From the NCBI GenBank assembly GCA_034620365.1, contig JAQGEQ010000048.1, positions 744,001-808,000 on the forward strand: a stretch of 64,000 bases of DNA, in the 5' to 3' direction. The translations under genes and the position numbers were made by a program. Below, piece by piece: positions 30,401 to 45,400 of this stretch. Below the pieces are notes generated by a model. It was given only the letters and a program-made list of their open reading frames with translations, did no database searches and was not told the origin of the DNA. Every line of letters begins with the position of its first letter. Within the stretch, counting starts at the first letter, position 1. Origin of the DNA: Pegea sp. RAD2-039 (lineage: Eukaryota > Chordata > Thaliacea > Salpida > Salpidae).

Positions 30401-33400
30401 ATTGGTTTTGAGGTAGCACTTTGAAAGCAATTTGAAATGCTTCTTGTGTATTTGTATAATGAACTTCAGCAGGTATCCAAGCATCATTTGAACTTCCACT
30501 CCTTATCCACAGCTAATCATCAAACAAATTTAGTATTTTATAAAACATTTCATTTAAGCGAACCTCTTCTTCACGATCAGTAAACTCGGTTTTGATTGTG
30601 ACAGAAAGTGTACCGATGTTAGAACCATATGCGTGGTAGTGAAACTTCATACAGAATCCATCTACTGCAGTTGGTGGGAAATATCGACTTGTAATTAGTC
30701 TTGTTGGCACTGATGGTGGAGCATTCAGGCCGTCGAAATGCATATAGTAGCCTGCGATAGAAAACGCGATTGGTTGACTGATTATCGGGTAAGTACTCTA
30801 CCCTACCTGTGTCAATAGTAGATACCATGTAAAGGGGTCCTTGCGTTTTGGCTAGATATTCACAATCAAACCAACTTGGTAATTCCTGTTGGTTACGAAC
30901 TTTCATAGTAATCATTGACCAAGCATCTCGACTTCCTATCACGACAAACAAAAGTCAATGAAATTTGAAATTTGAAAATCAATGATGCATGACATTCTTA
31001 CCGAATCTTATTGGACAGCCATCTCCTCCAGCTCCTAATGTTTCCATAAAAGCAACATCACTATCATCAAAATTATTACCATCAGCAGCATCTTTAATAG
31101 CCATGATAATGATAGACTCATAGACAACTTCATTGTCCAAAAATGAGATCATATCCTTAACCTAGTTTTAAACATTATTAAGTTGAAGAATGTGTAGCTT
31201 CACTGACTCAGTCAAATCAAAAAATATTTAAATCTTAATGAGTAATTATAAATGATAAAATAATTTCAAAATTCAGTTGAAGATTCAATCTGAAGTAACT
31301 CGAACCCCGTTTGCAGATGCATCCCACGTATCAAAACGTTTCGAGATCATTTCTTTAGTTACAGGGTTGATGACTACGACATTGTGTCCTCGTTTGTTTA
31401 CTGCAAGATCAACTCCATTTACTTCTATTGTACAATAGTTTCCATCCTCATAACCAGAAGACACAGTAAAAATGTGATATGTTTCTGGAAAAAAATTTAA
31501 TTTTCATCTCTAATATTTATTTTAAAAGATTTCTTAACCTGATGCTAAAGTTGTGTGGTCATTAGAAGAGCCTTGACTGGGATCAGTACCATCATATACA
31601 TTTCCAGTTTGCCTAACCCAATGATTATCGAATTCACTTTGCCAGTCGCAAAGACCGGTTTCGAAAGTACAATTTTGTGGCACGATACTATACGGTGGTG
31701 GCGGTAAGGTTGTGACCGGTGCTTCAGTAGTTAAAACATCACCTGCATTCAAAATAAAAGTAGATTACTTTTCACAGCAGACAATTGATCAATATTATCT
31801 GAAATAATTTATTGAATTCGTAACAACAAAAAGTCTAAAGTCTTTTGCAGTATTTTACCATTGCAATTAGATCCTATATCAATTGTAATATCATCTAGTG
31901 CAATATCTGAAGCATTTCGCTTTGAGCTTAAATAAGCTTCAAAAACAATTTTGTGCTCGATATCAACAGCTACATTTAACTTTCGTTGGATCCATGTATC
32001 TCCTTGGTCTCCACTTTTACCTTAAATGATGAAAGAAAATTTTGAACACAGTCTTACTCTAATTTCTAAGTTTATGATTATTATACTATAAATTTATCAG
32101 TTTTATCGCTTTTGATTTTAAAATATGTATAAAAACTCACTCCACAGCATATTGAAACCATATTCAGTTTCAACATAAACATTAAGTTGTCCTGTAGCTG
32201 GTCCTTTCATATGATAAAAAAACTTTAAACAATTGCCAGGCGTTGCAAGAAGTCTGCATATTAGAAGATGTGGAAACTTAGAAAGTATCTTTTCTGACTA
32301 ACTTACGGTTCAGACACAAGCCAAGCTTTATCTCCTCTCAAGTCCAAGGCGGTTGATTCAACATACACAAAGTGGCCAGTTTTATTTTTGAAAGTATGAT
32401 CATAGTTAGGACCTGTATATGAGCTGGGGGTTCCCCCACTTCCAAGCATCCAATCCAACTCATCACCTAAAACATAAAGAGAAAAAAACTAATGATAAAA
32501 ATGAAATGTTAAGATAAGAACTAGCGTCACCTTCATCAAGACTGTTGGTCCAACCACACATTCCATTTTCAAAAGTACAACTTCCAGGTGAAGGACAAGC
32601 TCCAGGAAACATATTAACATCATCTAAAGCAATTGAATGTGATTTTGAGCCATCTCCAGTAATTGTTTCAAATATGATTGAAAATGGTCGATCAGTAGAT
32701 GTAATTGTTGCGCGTCCATTGTTCCAAGTTTTGCCCTTTAAACAATTATCTATTAAATTCTGTTGTCGAATTGTTAAATTTTAATCTTACTTGATTTCCT
32801 GATATTGTCCACAGCAAGTTTGGATTAAACGAATCTTGAAATTGTCTATAAACATTTAAAGTTCCAGGCTTTGCAGAACCACTTCCTGACATAAAATACC
32901 AAAACTCCAAGCAATCTGTATCTGATCTTGGATAAACCTTTGTCTGAACTCTTGCTTTTAATCCTTGAAAATGAGATTTCGTTAAAAGTTATTTTTGTAC
33001 ATAAGTTTATATCTAACCTGGTATTTTGTTATCGTAAGCACTATTATGTAAATAATGGCCCGACCCAGAGCCAGTTGTATGATCAATGGAAGGTCGGTAG
33101 TCTCCAGCAGTATTAGCAACAGCCCTTGCCAATTTGTAGTCAGCCTGGTCATCATCAATCCATTGGCATCGGTTAGCCTCAAAGTCACACTGCCTTTCAG
33201 CAACTGGACAGTCTCCTGATTTAATATTTCAGATAAAGTTTTATTCTACTAATTACTTGCGATTGATACAAACCCGGAAGTATCTTGATGTCGTCGATAG
33301 CTATATCACCATCATATCCTCCTCTTATTGCTTCTAATCTTAATTGCCAATTGAAATAGGTGGACCAGTCATGAATTGATGCTTGTAGCCATCTAGATAA

Positions 33401-36400
33401 ATCAGTTTTAATTTATTAGTTTAATTTTACATCACTAGAATTCAAAATTTATAGAAATTTACTTGTTTTGTTGAGTTCCTGTACGTGACCATATCAACAC
33501 CCAATCATCAACTCCATCATCAGATTTTCCATACTTTTTTATATAGAGATTTAATTGTCCAATGCTTGGACCAAACATGTGGTACCTGAATATATCAATT
33601 TTGTTTATTTTTTAGTGATTAAATTGTTTTTAATGGAAAAAAAGTTGACTTTATGATAAATAGTTTAAACAAATTTGCAGAATTTAAAAAAACTTTAAAA
33701 ATCTTTCTTGGAGCTTTTACAGAATATTTAATGACGACTAACCAGAAAGTGATGCACATTCCACTTCCTTGAATTGCAGTTTGATTATATGTAGTCAACC
33801 ATGCTCGGCTATCTCTGTTAAATTTATCACTTGCATCAACTAATAAATAAAACCCACCATTCCCTTGACCTAAACAAATGTTCATCACAGCCAAAAAATA
33901 AAACAAAATTAACTTTTAAAATTTAAGCGGAGTTGAAACTATCGTATAAACTGTTTAGTATTTAGAAGTTTACCCATTGTGTGATCGTAAGGTGGGCCAG
34001 TATTAAACTTGTCATTTGCCTTTCCTCGCTTTCTAATCCAGTTGAAGTTGTCATAGGGATCATTAATCCAACCACAAAGATCAGTTTCAAAGTCACAATC
34101 GAGCTGAATCAAGAAAGTGACAAGTGTTTAAAATGATTCAACCAAATTTGATTTATGATTCAGTTTGTTACTTCAATTTGATAATATTTTAAATAAATGC
34201 ACTTCAAAAAGACAATGATTAAGTTATAAATATCAAGTTTTCAAATTTAAGTATTTAAATTTTCTACTTAATATGTTTTATTCAATTTCGATCATTAAAA
34301 GTCTTTTGTCAATAAATTCATCAAGTGAAGCTTACAATATCAGAGTTTTCTGGAACATCACCAGGACGGCAATTTTCAAATCGGACACTATCCAAGGCGT
34401 GATCATTACAATCATATCCTCGTAGACAAGGCATTGATATAAACTTGATTCTCCAGCCTGGGTCCCTGGCACCTGAGTTTAGGTTTCATTGATAAAACTA
34501 AAGTGAACTATAAAAAATGTCACCATACTAGCAGAAAATATTGAGAATTAAAAATCAAAATTGCATCAATATTGATTTAAAAAAATAAATTATTTTGAAA
34601 AAGAAATAAAAAACAAACCAATTGCAACTTCTGCAGTAACCCATTGATTTTGTTGGTTAGAAATCCTTCGCCATAGTATTTTGTAATCACGTGGTCGTTT
34701 AAACTCTCCAACCTTAATGTAAAAGAATTTAATCAAAAACTGTTTTGAAGAATGAGATTTAGTGAAACTCACAAGCGCCATAGTGATACCAGAATGTTTA
34801 CTTCCCCCCTGATAATATCGAAATTTCATCAAACAACCCATTCCAGTTACACCTAGTTGAGGACTAAACAATTCAGCGACCCCCAGGTATGTGCTTCTCG
34901 TTGCATCAACATGCATAAAGCTGGAAAGAAGGCCATTAATAAAATGTTATGAATTTATGTATAAAACTACTAAAACAAAGTTTAGTTTTTTTATTATTCT
35001 ATCTAAATTAATTATTAATTTACAATAAATGGACCACTTACTATCCATCTGGGTTATTGCTTCCATCAACGGTAGGGTCGAGTGGGTCAGTAAATATTGT
35101 GACGTTTTCACGACCCCAAATATACTTTCCCTCACTGACATCAACCCAACCACATTGATCGACATCAAAATAGCACTGAGCGCAGTTTCTTTCATCTTTA
35201 CCGTCTGGACAATCATTACCAAAGTCGCAACTGTGGAAAGCATTAATTCAATATCATTTTTTTCATGATCAAATGATGAATAAACGTTGATTAAAAGAAC
35301 TTACACTGAGGTTGAATTTATACAAGATCTGTCACCACAGACAAACTGTCCTTCGGGACAAGGACTAGGTGTTGGAGCAAGTGTTGTACCAGGTGGTAAG
35401 CTTTGATTGTCACTTAAAATACAACCATCGCGAAATACTAAATCATCTACAGTGATATCACCTATTTCTTGACCGCCTACCACTGCTTCTATAACAATCC
35501 TCCATTTTGTACTAACTTTACCAGTTAGAGGAATATCGAACCTGCAATATTCAAAACAAGTCAAAAATCGAAGCAATAAATTAGAAATAAGATTTTTATA
35601 CCGAGCAAAATAATCATGAGTTTTTTCAGATCGTTGCCACATGCCCGTGAGTGGGCCACCGTCTTCTGTTTGAAGTGAGATGAACAAGCCTCCTCCATGA
35701 ACTTGCTCGCTGATATGAACATGAAAAATGAAATTGCAATTTGATCCATCAACAGTTGGTTCAAATACTGGGCTGTAAAGTCTTGCTACATCACCTAAAA
35801 GAGTGTTTGATAATAAGGTTTATATGATAGGCTTAGTGCAAATGTACCCCTGAAGTTTGGACGCTTTGTTGGAACAGTGAGATAAAATCCAGTGTTCGTA
35901 TTTGTGGTATGATCTCTGTTAGGAGCAGTCTCACCAGGTAGCAGGTTATTATTCATATGTGCTGGTTGAATCATCCAATCTATATCATCATTTTGATCCT
36001 AAAGTTTGAATAGAAACGGTTAAATTATCTACATTCTCAAAAAGTTACATTAAATACTAATTTATATCCTGAGCGATTATCTAAGATTTAGAGATTCAAA
36101 AATGTTTTGAACTTATCTTACCTGCGTGAATGCACACAAAGTTTGCTCTTCAAAGTTGCATCTAGTGTAACCATCGCAATTATGTTCATCAGTTTGATCA
36201 CCACAGTCATCAGTATAGTCACATTTCTAAAAGTTTGTCATTGAAATTTTATAAATCTAACAGTTTCAAAGACTTGACAGAGTTAACTGACCCGATAAGG
36301 ATTTATACAGTGCCCGTTATCACAACGCAGATGATATAAATCACATTGTTCTGGGTTAATGACTTTCTCAATTCCACAGTTTATAAATGCGATATCATCT

Positions 36401-39400
36401 ATTGCAATACTTCCAGTTACTTCAACAGACCTAAAAATTTCAAGTATGATTAGAAGATTATTAGATTTGATTACTTTAGCATATAATAAAAATATAGATT
36501 TAGTTTAAATATCTTGACCATCTAAAAATATTACAAGAAATCGTACCTTGTCGCAGTAAAAGCAATCCTGAAAGGTTTTTGAATTCTTCCTAAAAATATC
36601 GATTGCCAGTTCCATCTGGAAGGGATATCTTGTTCCGCAATCGACCAAATAACTGTTTCATCAAGTTCTTGTATTAAAGTGACCACAAGTTCACCAACTT
36701 CAAAATTTTCTGCATACGACGATGCTTCACCAGTTTGGTTGTTAATCTTTACACGATTTGAATTCAATCTTTTATCTAAAAAAGTTTTATGATTGAAGAA
36801 CCATCTTGACAAATAAAATCTAACCTCTGTTTGCTGCAGAAGCACAATCACCATGACATGGATAGCAAGCTAGATCATGATTATCAAAGCAGCATCCAAC
36901 TGAATGTCCGTCACATGTTCCATCCGCACAATTCAAATTACTTGCTAAACCAGGACAATTCCAGCTGTGTGTTGACTCATCCATGTGAAAGAAGAAACTA
37001 AAATTAAAGATCTCTTTAACAACTTGCACGGTAACAAGAAATATCATCTAAGTTTTTATTAAACATGTGGAATTATGTTGACGTGAAATTTACTTACGTA
37101 AGCTTGCAGGTTTTTGAAGTATCTCGTAAAATATTACTAAAAAGTTGAGCTGGAGAGTTTATTGAGCCTGTTGATGGTTCAACTGCAAAGTAATGACCCT
37201 GACCACCTTGAGTGGTATGATCAGTTGGTGGGCCGAAGTCACCAGCTTGGTCAGCTGTGAGTCAGATTATAAATAAAGCTTATGAGTTTTGATTAAGCTT
37301 ATTACCTTGAAGCAGTAACCACTTGTATTGTCCAGGGCTGGCATCGTACCAACCGCATGTGTTGGTTGACTCAAAGGTACAAGACCCGCATTTTTGCTCA
37401 TCACTAGAGTCTGCACAATCTGACACAAAGTCGCACTGGTAGTCTCCTGATATTGTAGTTGAATCATTTACGCAGGTAAAGGGTGGCAACGGTTGTGGAT
37501 TACACCTATGTACAGTAGATTGTAATGTTACTGCTTATAAGTTGAAAGTTAGTTTTTATCAAACAGATCATTTCACTTACATTCCTTCAACAGCCACGAG
37601 GTCATCTATTGCAATGAAACCATCTGAACCACCAGAAACAGCCTCAATAATTATAGAAAATGCTGCTGCTGATGTAACAGTTTTCTCTATCAAAGTCCAA
37701 TCGCTAGCTAAAAACCAAAAGTAATGAATTCATAAACAAATTCACTTTTAAGAATATTTGCTAATTTCATAGCAAATAAGAATCCTCTGTTATTTACTTG
37801 GTGCTTTGGTGGAGTAAATTAAATGTTCATCAAAGTCTGAGTTCTCATCGTAAACATTTAATGTATTTCCGTCACCAGAGAGTTGATAGAAAATAATCAA
37901 GCAATAATGGTATGGAGCATTCAAGTAATTTTCAGGAACCAACTCAGAAAGTAATCTACAAAAACATGATTAGAAAAGATTTGCTGATGATAGAAAAGCA
38001 ACAACAAAAATTTGACTGCTTACCGAGCAGTTGTTCCTTTTGGTTGATCTTTTGTATTAAAAATCATAAAATTTCCCATTCCTGATGTTGCATCAGGAAA
38101 GGTGGCTGATGAGGTTCGAAGCCAATCGGCTTGATCAGCCTCTCCAGATATCTTAAAAAATTAAAAGAAAAAATAGTAACAAAAATTCGTTTGACAGAAA
38201 ACTAACGATAAGCTTGAATTGAAACTCAGTGATTGATTCTCAAATTTTATAAACTTTATTAACATAAAATATAAACTTTATAAAAAAATGAATAAGAAAA
38301 GATTAAAGAAAAGAAGACGAAGGTTGAAAAGTTGAAGTTAGAAACCTGAGTCCAGCCGCAAAGTCCATTTTCAAAGTTACAGTCGCCAATAGGAGCACAA
38401 TATCCATCGTAAACAGAAATATCGTCAATTGCCTTATCATTTGCTCCATAAGCTCCTTTCGTTGCTTCAAATACCAGTCGATATGAAACAGGCGAGTTGA
38501 CCTCGAACTGACTGTGTCTCCATTCCGGGCCAATCTGTTAATTGGATTTTCTTTAATTCGATTATTTCTTCAGTATTTGATTATTTTACCGTTTTAGTAA
38601 CTTTCCACAAGGGATTACTATAACCAGCTTCAGTTTTTGCATATACACTAAGATCTCCATACTTGCTACTACTTCCGTACAAAACAAACCAAAATTTGAC
38701 ACATTGCAAAATAGTTTCAGGGTAAACTTGGCTGACAATTCGTGCTTTGTCCCCTTCTACTGCATCCTGTCCTCCTACAAATCGAAGTGTTTGAGATTGT
38801 TTATTGAAGTTGAACTTTAATACTAACGCGATAACATGTAATGCCCATTATCAGTTCCAGTTGTGTGGTCACCAATTTGTGGCCCACTGTTTGACTGTGG
38901 CGCGGGTCCTTGCTGCCAAATCCATGTATAGTCCGAACTTGTATCAATTGAATAATCACAAAGATTACTTCCTTCAAAGCCACAAAAACCGGTTCCAACA
39001 TCACATTCACCCACCTTCATATTTTAATTTCACAAAAACTACATTATATGATCTGATTAATAACAGAAGTTCTCACTTTGATTGAAATATCATCAAGTGC
39101 AATGTCACTATAGATACCATCACCACGAATTGCTTCAAATACTACAGTGTAGGTGCCGGCAGTCGCAATAGTGTACTTTGCACTTCGCCATCTGATAAAA
39201 AAATAAATCAATTTTGATCAATGCGGTTTTTCAAAGTACTTACTGGTCTCCTCTATTTCCAGCTTTTTGCCACACTAAATTTTCTGATTGTCCATTTGCA
39301 GTTACGTAAACTTTTAGTTTTCCCATATTTTCACCATACATAAAGTAATAAAAGTGTAAGCATCGACTAGTTGAACCAACACTAACTCCTGCAGTTTGAA

Positions 39401-42400
39401 TCCTGTTGTAGAACAGTTTACATCAGCTCAATGATATTCTTATACTGATATCTCAAGAGTATTTTGTAACTTTTTGATTTTACATTTTCATGTTCTTAAT
39501 CTATATTTACTTACTGAGTATTATACTAAATTACAATTGCAAAGATTTTTGAATTCTAGACAGTATATTTTTAGCTTGCTCAAGTTATAACAAAAGTGCA
39601 TTGAAAATGCGATCAGGGATTTGAAAAAGTATTATTTTAAAAAATAATTGTTTTAATAACTTTACCTCGCTGTTTGATATTGACCAATTCCATCTGCTTC
39701 AAAGAAGACATAATGTCCCAGGTGAGATTTCAAAGTATGATCGGCTGGTGGACCAGTATAATCAGTGGGTGTTGAAGCAGTCGTAATTGCCCATGTTCCT
39801 ACTAAGGAGCTATCTACTGTCCAACCACATAATGTGTTGTCTTCATAATCACAATCCCATTGACTTGGCGGCTGTTATCAATTTAAATTTTTATGAGGTT
39901 TGCGCGGGGCAGAACACTTTGAGCTTACAGCAGTAGGAGTTGTTGTGACAATAGGAGCTGGTGTTGTCACGTTATCACCTTGACAAGTTTGATGTAGAAC
40001 TAATTTGAAATCATCCACAGCAATAGATCCTCTATCAAATGTCGATGGTTTAGTTGCTTCGATAATAATCCTACATAGAATCGAGATTTTAAAGTTGTTT
40101 AAATAAATCTTGCTAATAAAACTACCTCCATTCGTTCAATGAGTGAATCTCAACCTCACCAAAGAGCCAAACATTCTTTGTTGTTACTGTTTGCCTCCAA
40201 ACTCTTCCATTTCCAGTTAAGATGTCATCAGCAGGCAAATTGACATGCTACGGTTGAAAATCATCATCAATTTGCTACAAAAACCATTTCATCTCACAAT
40301 TACTAACCTGATAGTAAATTGAAAGAGTGCTGTCACTTTCACCATTGGCGTAGTAGTACCAGCGGAAGCATGCTGATGAACTTGGTGGATACAATTCACT
40401 CACATACCAAGCACGTAAAGGATCATTTGTTGAACCACTTGCTTCCATATAGATATAGTGACCTAAAAAGGGGACAAATTATCAAAACTTTATCGTTAAG
40501 CCTGATCAAAAACCTTCAGCAGTTTGAGTAGTATGGTCAATTGGAGGACCAGTGTACCTTGTTGGTACGTAACCAGAGGACCACAACCAATCTAACCCAT
40601 CAACAACGTTATTGTAGTTGGACCATCCACAGCTATCTGTCTCAAAGTCACAAGTACCTACAAAGAAGAAGAGATTATTTTCTTGAAGATTTTCATTTTT
40701 TCTAACCAGCTTCAGGACAGGCGCCATCACTGACGAAAAAGTCATCTATCGCGATGTCATTGTTAAGAGTGTAACCTCTGACAGCTTCGAAAGCAATCTA
40801 GTAATTTGACACTAGAATTTAAAACTTGCTATTTCAATAGTTGACAATTTTGTACCAACTTTTTAAATACAGATACAAACAGATATCAAAGCAAAAGAAG
40901 AATCGAAACATACTTGAAAGTTGTAAGAGGTTGGAGGGATTGTTACTCGAGCGGATCTCCACGTCTTACCAGCGTTTCCGTACATTCTCCAAATTCTTTG
41001 CGCTCTTGAAAAGTCATTCCATGGCTGAGTGTAAACATTTAGCTCACCCATACCTTCGCCCCACATATAGAACCTTCGTGAATGTTTATGTTTAGGTTGT
41101 TATTTATTTATGTTCAATTTTAGTCTTACCAAAATCTCAAACATTGTGGGAAAGAAGTTTTTGGATGACTTTGAGTAGCTGTTCGAACTGCAGTTCCAGG
41201 ATCAGCATCATAAAGTGAAACAGAGTAATAATGTCCTTGATCTGTTTGGGTTGTATGATCTGTACTTGGTCCTGTCACATCAGGATGTAATAAAGGACCA
41301 CTATTTCTTGACCACGAGTATCCACTATCATCATCAGGAACCTTTATTTCAAACCATTTTTTCGACTATCAACTTTTTTGAGATCTTTTATGAACTAACC
41401 CCACTAAAATGACAATTAGTTGTTTCAAAGTCACATTCGCGGTCTTTAACAGGACACTTGTCGAAGGTTACTTTGATGTCATCAATGGCAATATCACCAT
41501 CAGAACCAGTTCTTTCCGCTTGGAAAAACAATGAATATGAAAAGTCCGAAGCAGCAAACTCAAAATATCCATATTTCCACCTTGAAGTCGTCAAAAATAC
41601 ATTTATAAAATCAACAAACTTTAAAACAAGCTCACCAATTTCCTTGTGAACCTTCTCTCGACCAAATATTCCAGAAGCTGTCATCTTTATCGTGATTAAT
41701 TCGACTCAGTTTAAGTGTTCCAACACTTGGTCCAAACATATAGTAATGGAATTCGACACAAACCTATAAACCACAAACATGACAATCAGTTTGTTGCTTA
41801 TCTAACATTCAAATGTAAACTGACGTGGTCATTTGGTTTTTGAGGGTAGGATACCAATCTTGCTTTAGTTCCTAATTGATCTCTGTTTGTAGAGCTGATG
41901 TAAACAAAGTGACCTCCAACTCCGACAGTATGATCAAAATCTGATGGATTTAATAAGTTATAAACATTTATATGTACCAGAATTACCAGGTCCAGTGATG
42001 TTGATAGGATCTGAGGGACTTCCGGTACCATATGTCCAGTCAAAAGTATCTGCGCGTTTTTCTTGGTACCAACTACAGAGTCCGTTTTCAAAGTTACAAG
42101 TCAGATTCAATGAGTTTGGCGGGGTATAGTCCGGCTGACAGTTTATGAATTTCACATCATCGAACCACACTTCTGTTCTTCCAACTAGGCTGGGCTCCGC
42201 TATTAGCATTATCTGAAATAAATCAAATAAAATCAATATTCAGCTGAGGTTCATGATAAGTTTTATACAAGTAAAGTTAACTGTTTGGTTTACTCTACCT
42301 TAAATCCAGAGTTTTGTTGTCCAATACTGACTGTTTGTTGAGTCCAGCCTAGACCAGTCGGACCTTTTAAGCCCCAAATATCCAAATGTTTATTATTATT

Positions 42401-45400
42401 AGTTGCTTTTGGATAAAGTCTTAGATAAGCCGACCCAACATCACCTAAAAGATATTTTCATTTACTAAAATGATTTCACTTTTACTGATTCAATCACCTC
42501 CAATATAGACGGAAAACTGAACTTGGCAAGCTAGACCTGTTTCACCTAAAGCAACTGTTTCAATTGTTGCATTTGTTGAGAAATCTGAAGGTCGTTGGTC
42601 CATATACAACACATAACCGCGTGAAGTGCTGGTTGTAGCATCTCCACTGGGCGTCTGTGTAATACTTTCAATGTTTCCCACTTGATCACGATAGAATACA
42701 AATGCTCCTATGCTAGTATCTTTCCATCCACATCTTCCTAACTCAAAGTCACAAGTTGCACATTTCATTTCATCACCTTGACCGTTTGGACAATCGTTAC
42801 TATAATCACAGACCTACCAAATAAAAGCTCGATGAATAAATTTATGATAAGTATTCAATATTAACTTCTTTTAGAAACTATTTTTACAACCAAAAGCTTA
42901 AAATAATTGAAGAGCTTCAGTTTCAAATGTAAAAATCATCAACAAACCTGGTTGGTGTCAATGCAAGTCATGAAATCATCACAAACAGTTTGAGTTGAAG
43001 AACAAGGAGATGGTGGAGGCGGGTTTGTGGATCCTTGAGGCAGTGAATCGGTGATAAATATGCATTCAGGAGTGAAAGAAACATCATCAACAGAAATATC
43101 ACCAAGATGACCTTGTCCTACAACTCCCTCGATCAATATCTATCAAAGATAGTTTTAAATTGAAAGTTCAGATGAGTTATTTAATTGTTAAAACCTGAAA
43201 GTTTTGGCTGTCAGCTGGTGTAAGTTCGGCTCGGACAAAGAAATCTTTATTCATTGGTTCATTTCGGTACCAAATAAGTGTCCACGGACCACCATCCTAG
43301 CAAATCAAATTATTCATTCATTTTAAAAAAATCAGTTATTTCAATTTAATGATTAGTTTTCACAAAAGTCTGTTCAATATTTGATCATCTTACTTCAGTT
43401 CGCTTGTAGATGTTCAAAGCTCCTACGTGTCTTCCAATCATGTGATAATGAAATCTCATTTTACATTTTCCTGTAATTGTAGCTTGAATAACTGGAAATG
43501 CAAAGACGGCATTGTCTCCTTCGACTCTTGGCGTTGAAGAGCTCATGTACAAAAAGTGTCTAAAAATAGATTAGATTGTGATGAAGCTGATTAAAAAAAT
43601 CAAATTCTATTTACCCTGTATCTGTGTTAAGAGTATGATCTCTAGAAGGAGCAGTATCACTTATTCCGAATTGATCTGATGCCGATTTCCATTCCCAATC
43701 AAAGATACCCAGTCCACTATTAAATCCTTAATCACAAAAATAAAGTTGTAAGCACTGAAAAATGTTAATTATTTTTGTCGAAAAGCCAACCTGTACAGAA
43801 GTCATCTTCATAATCGCATTGCGTAAAGGAGTCACAAGAAACTTCATCACTTCCATCACCACAATCATCAGTGATGTCACATTGAAAAGCAGAATTTACA
43901 CAAGCTCCTGATAAGCATCTGAAATAACAGCAATGTATCAAATTTTATGCAACTGCTCACGATGAAATTGTTAGAAACGAGAATATTACCTGAATTCATC
44001 GGTTTGGCACATACTACTCTCCATTTGAGGTAAACCGCAGTTGATAAACGAAACATCATCAATTGCTAAATCTCCTAACCCATTATAACTTTCAGTAGCT
44101 TGGAAAGTCAAAGTAAACGTTTCTTTCATCCTTCCTGTGAAAATATTCGAAAAATGCTTTATGAAATTAAATGAGTAAATTTAGAATCTAAAACAGAAAA
44201 TAAAGAAATTTACTTTTAGTCTTAAAACCAAATTTGAACATCAAAAAACCAAATATTGTTTTAAACTAAAGCAGTTACCATCTAATCAAAAATATTTACC
44301 AATATAAACTGTTGCTTCTATCCACTGATCCCCATAATCAAAACTTGTTCTCCAAATTGTAAACTTTGTTGTTGCCAGACGAGCTATAAGTCTTAATTCA
44401 CCAGCTACTGGATTTCCCGAGCTAGGCTTAAAACCATCACCAAACATATGAAAGTAAAATTTGATCTGCAAAACGAAACGCATCAGTTTGTAAACAATAA
44501 ATGTTAGAAAACGATTTTACTTCACAAGTTGAGCTACTTTGACCAAGGACTGGTGAAAGAAGAACAGCTTCAGTGGTAACTGGGTCTGAATTATCTCTGG
44601 CTTCTACCAGCATATAATAACCTGACCAAATACACATTAACAACATGTAGCAGTTTGGCTTATAAAGTTTTTACCTTGTCCTGTGCCTGTGGTATGATCA
44701 GTAGAAGGTCCAGTACCAATCGTAGAGGTTCCATCTCTATCTCGCAGCCAGTAATACGTACTAGCAGATACATCTGACCACCCACATTGTCCACTTTCAA
44801 ATGTACACTGTCCACAGTCTTTTTCGTCCCATCCATTTGGACAATCTACAACAAAAATTAATTCATAAGATCTTAATTGTGAAATTAAAGAATAATTGAA
44901 CCTGTTATAAAATCACAAATTTGGTTTGTTGAAACGGTATCAGATGAAGTTCCGCAATTGACAACGCTTGGTGGCGCTGCTGTACTGCATTTTCCTATAT
45001 TTTAAAAAAAATTAAAAGTCAATAATCATCAAGTTTTTATTTTCTGACCTCTCCACATAACGATAGTGTCTAGTCCTATGTCTCCACCAGCTCCTTGTCC
45101 AACCGTCCCAACAAACAGTATATGGAAATATTCATTTGTAACAATATCGATCTGATTAATAAGAGTAATTTTATAGAAGCTTGGAGTTTCAATTATTCGA
45201 ATTATTTTTTTACTTCTTGGAATTGCCAGTATGATCCTTGGTCGGTATTGGCACTCCACAAAACGACTTCAGATGAGGGATACTCCCCGTATCTTAAGAT
45301 CACTTCCAACTTTCCGAGAGAGTTTCCAGTCATGTGATAGCTATGAAACATTGGTGAAAACTTAAAAGTTTGTTTCACTTTTCAAACTAATGTTTCAATT

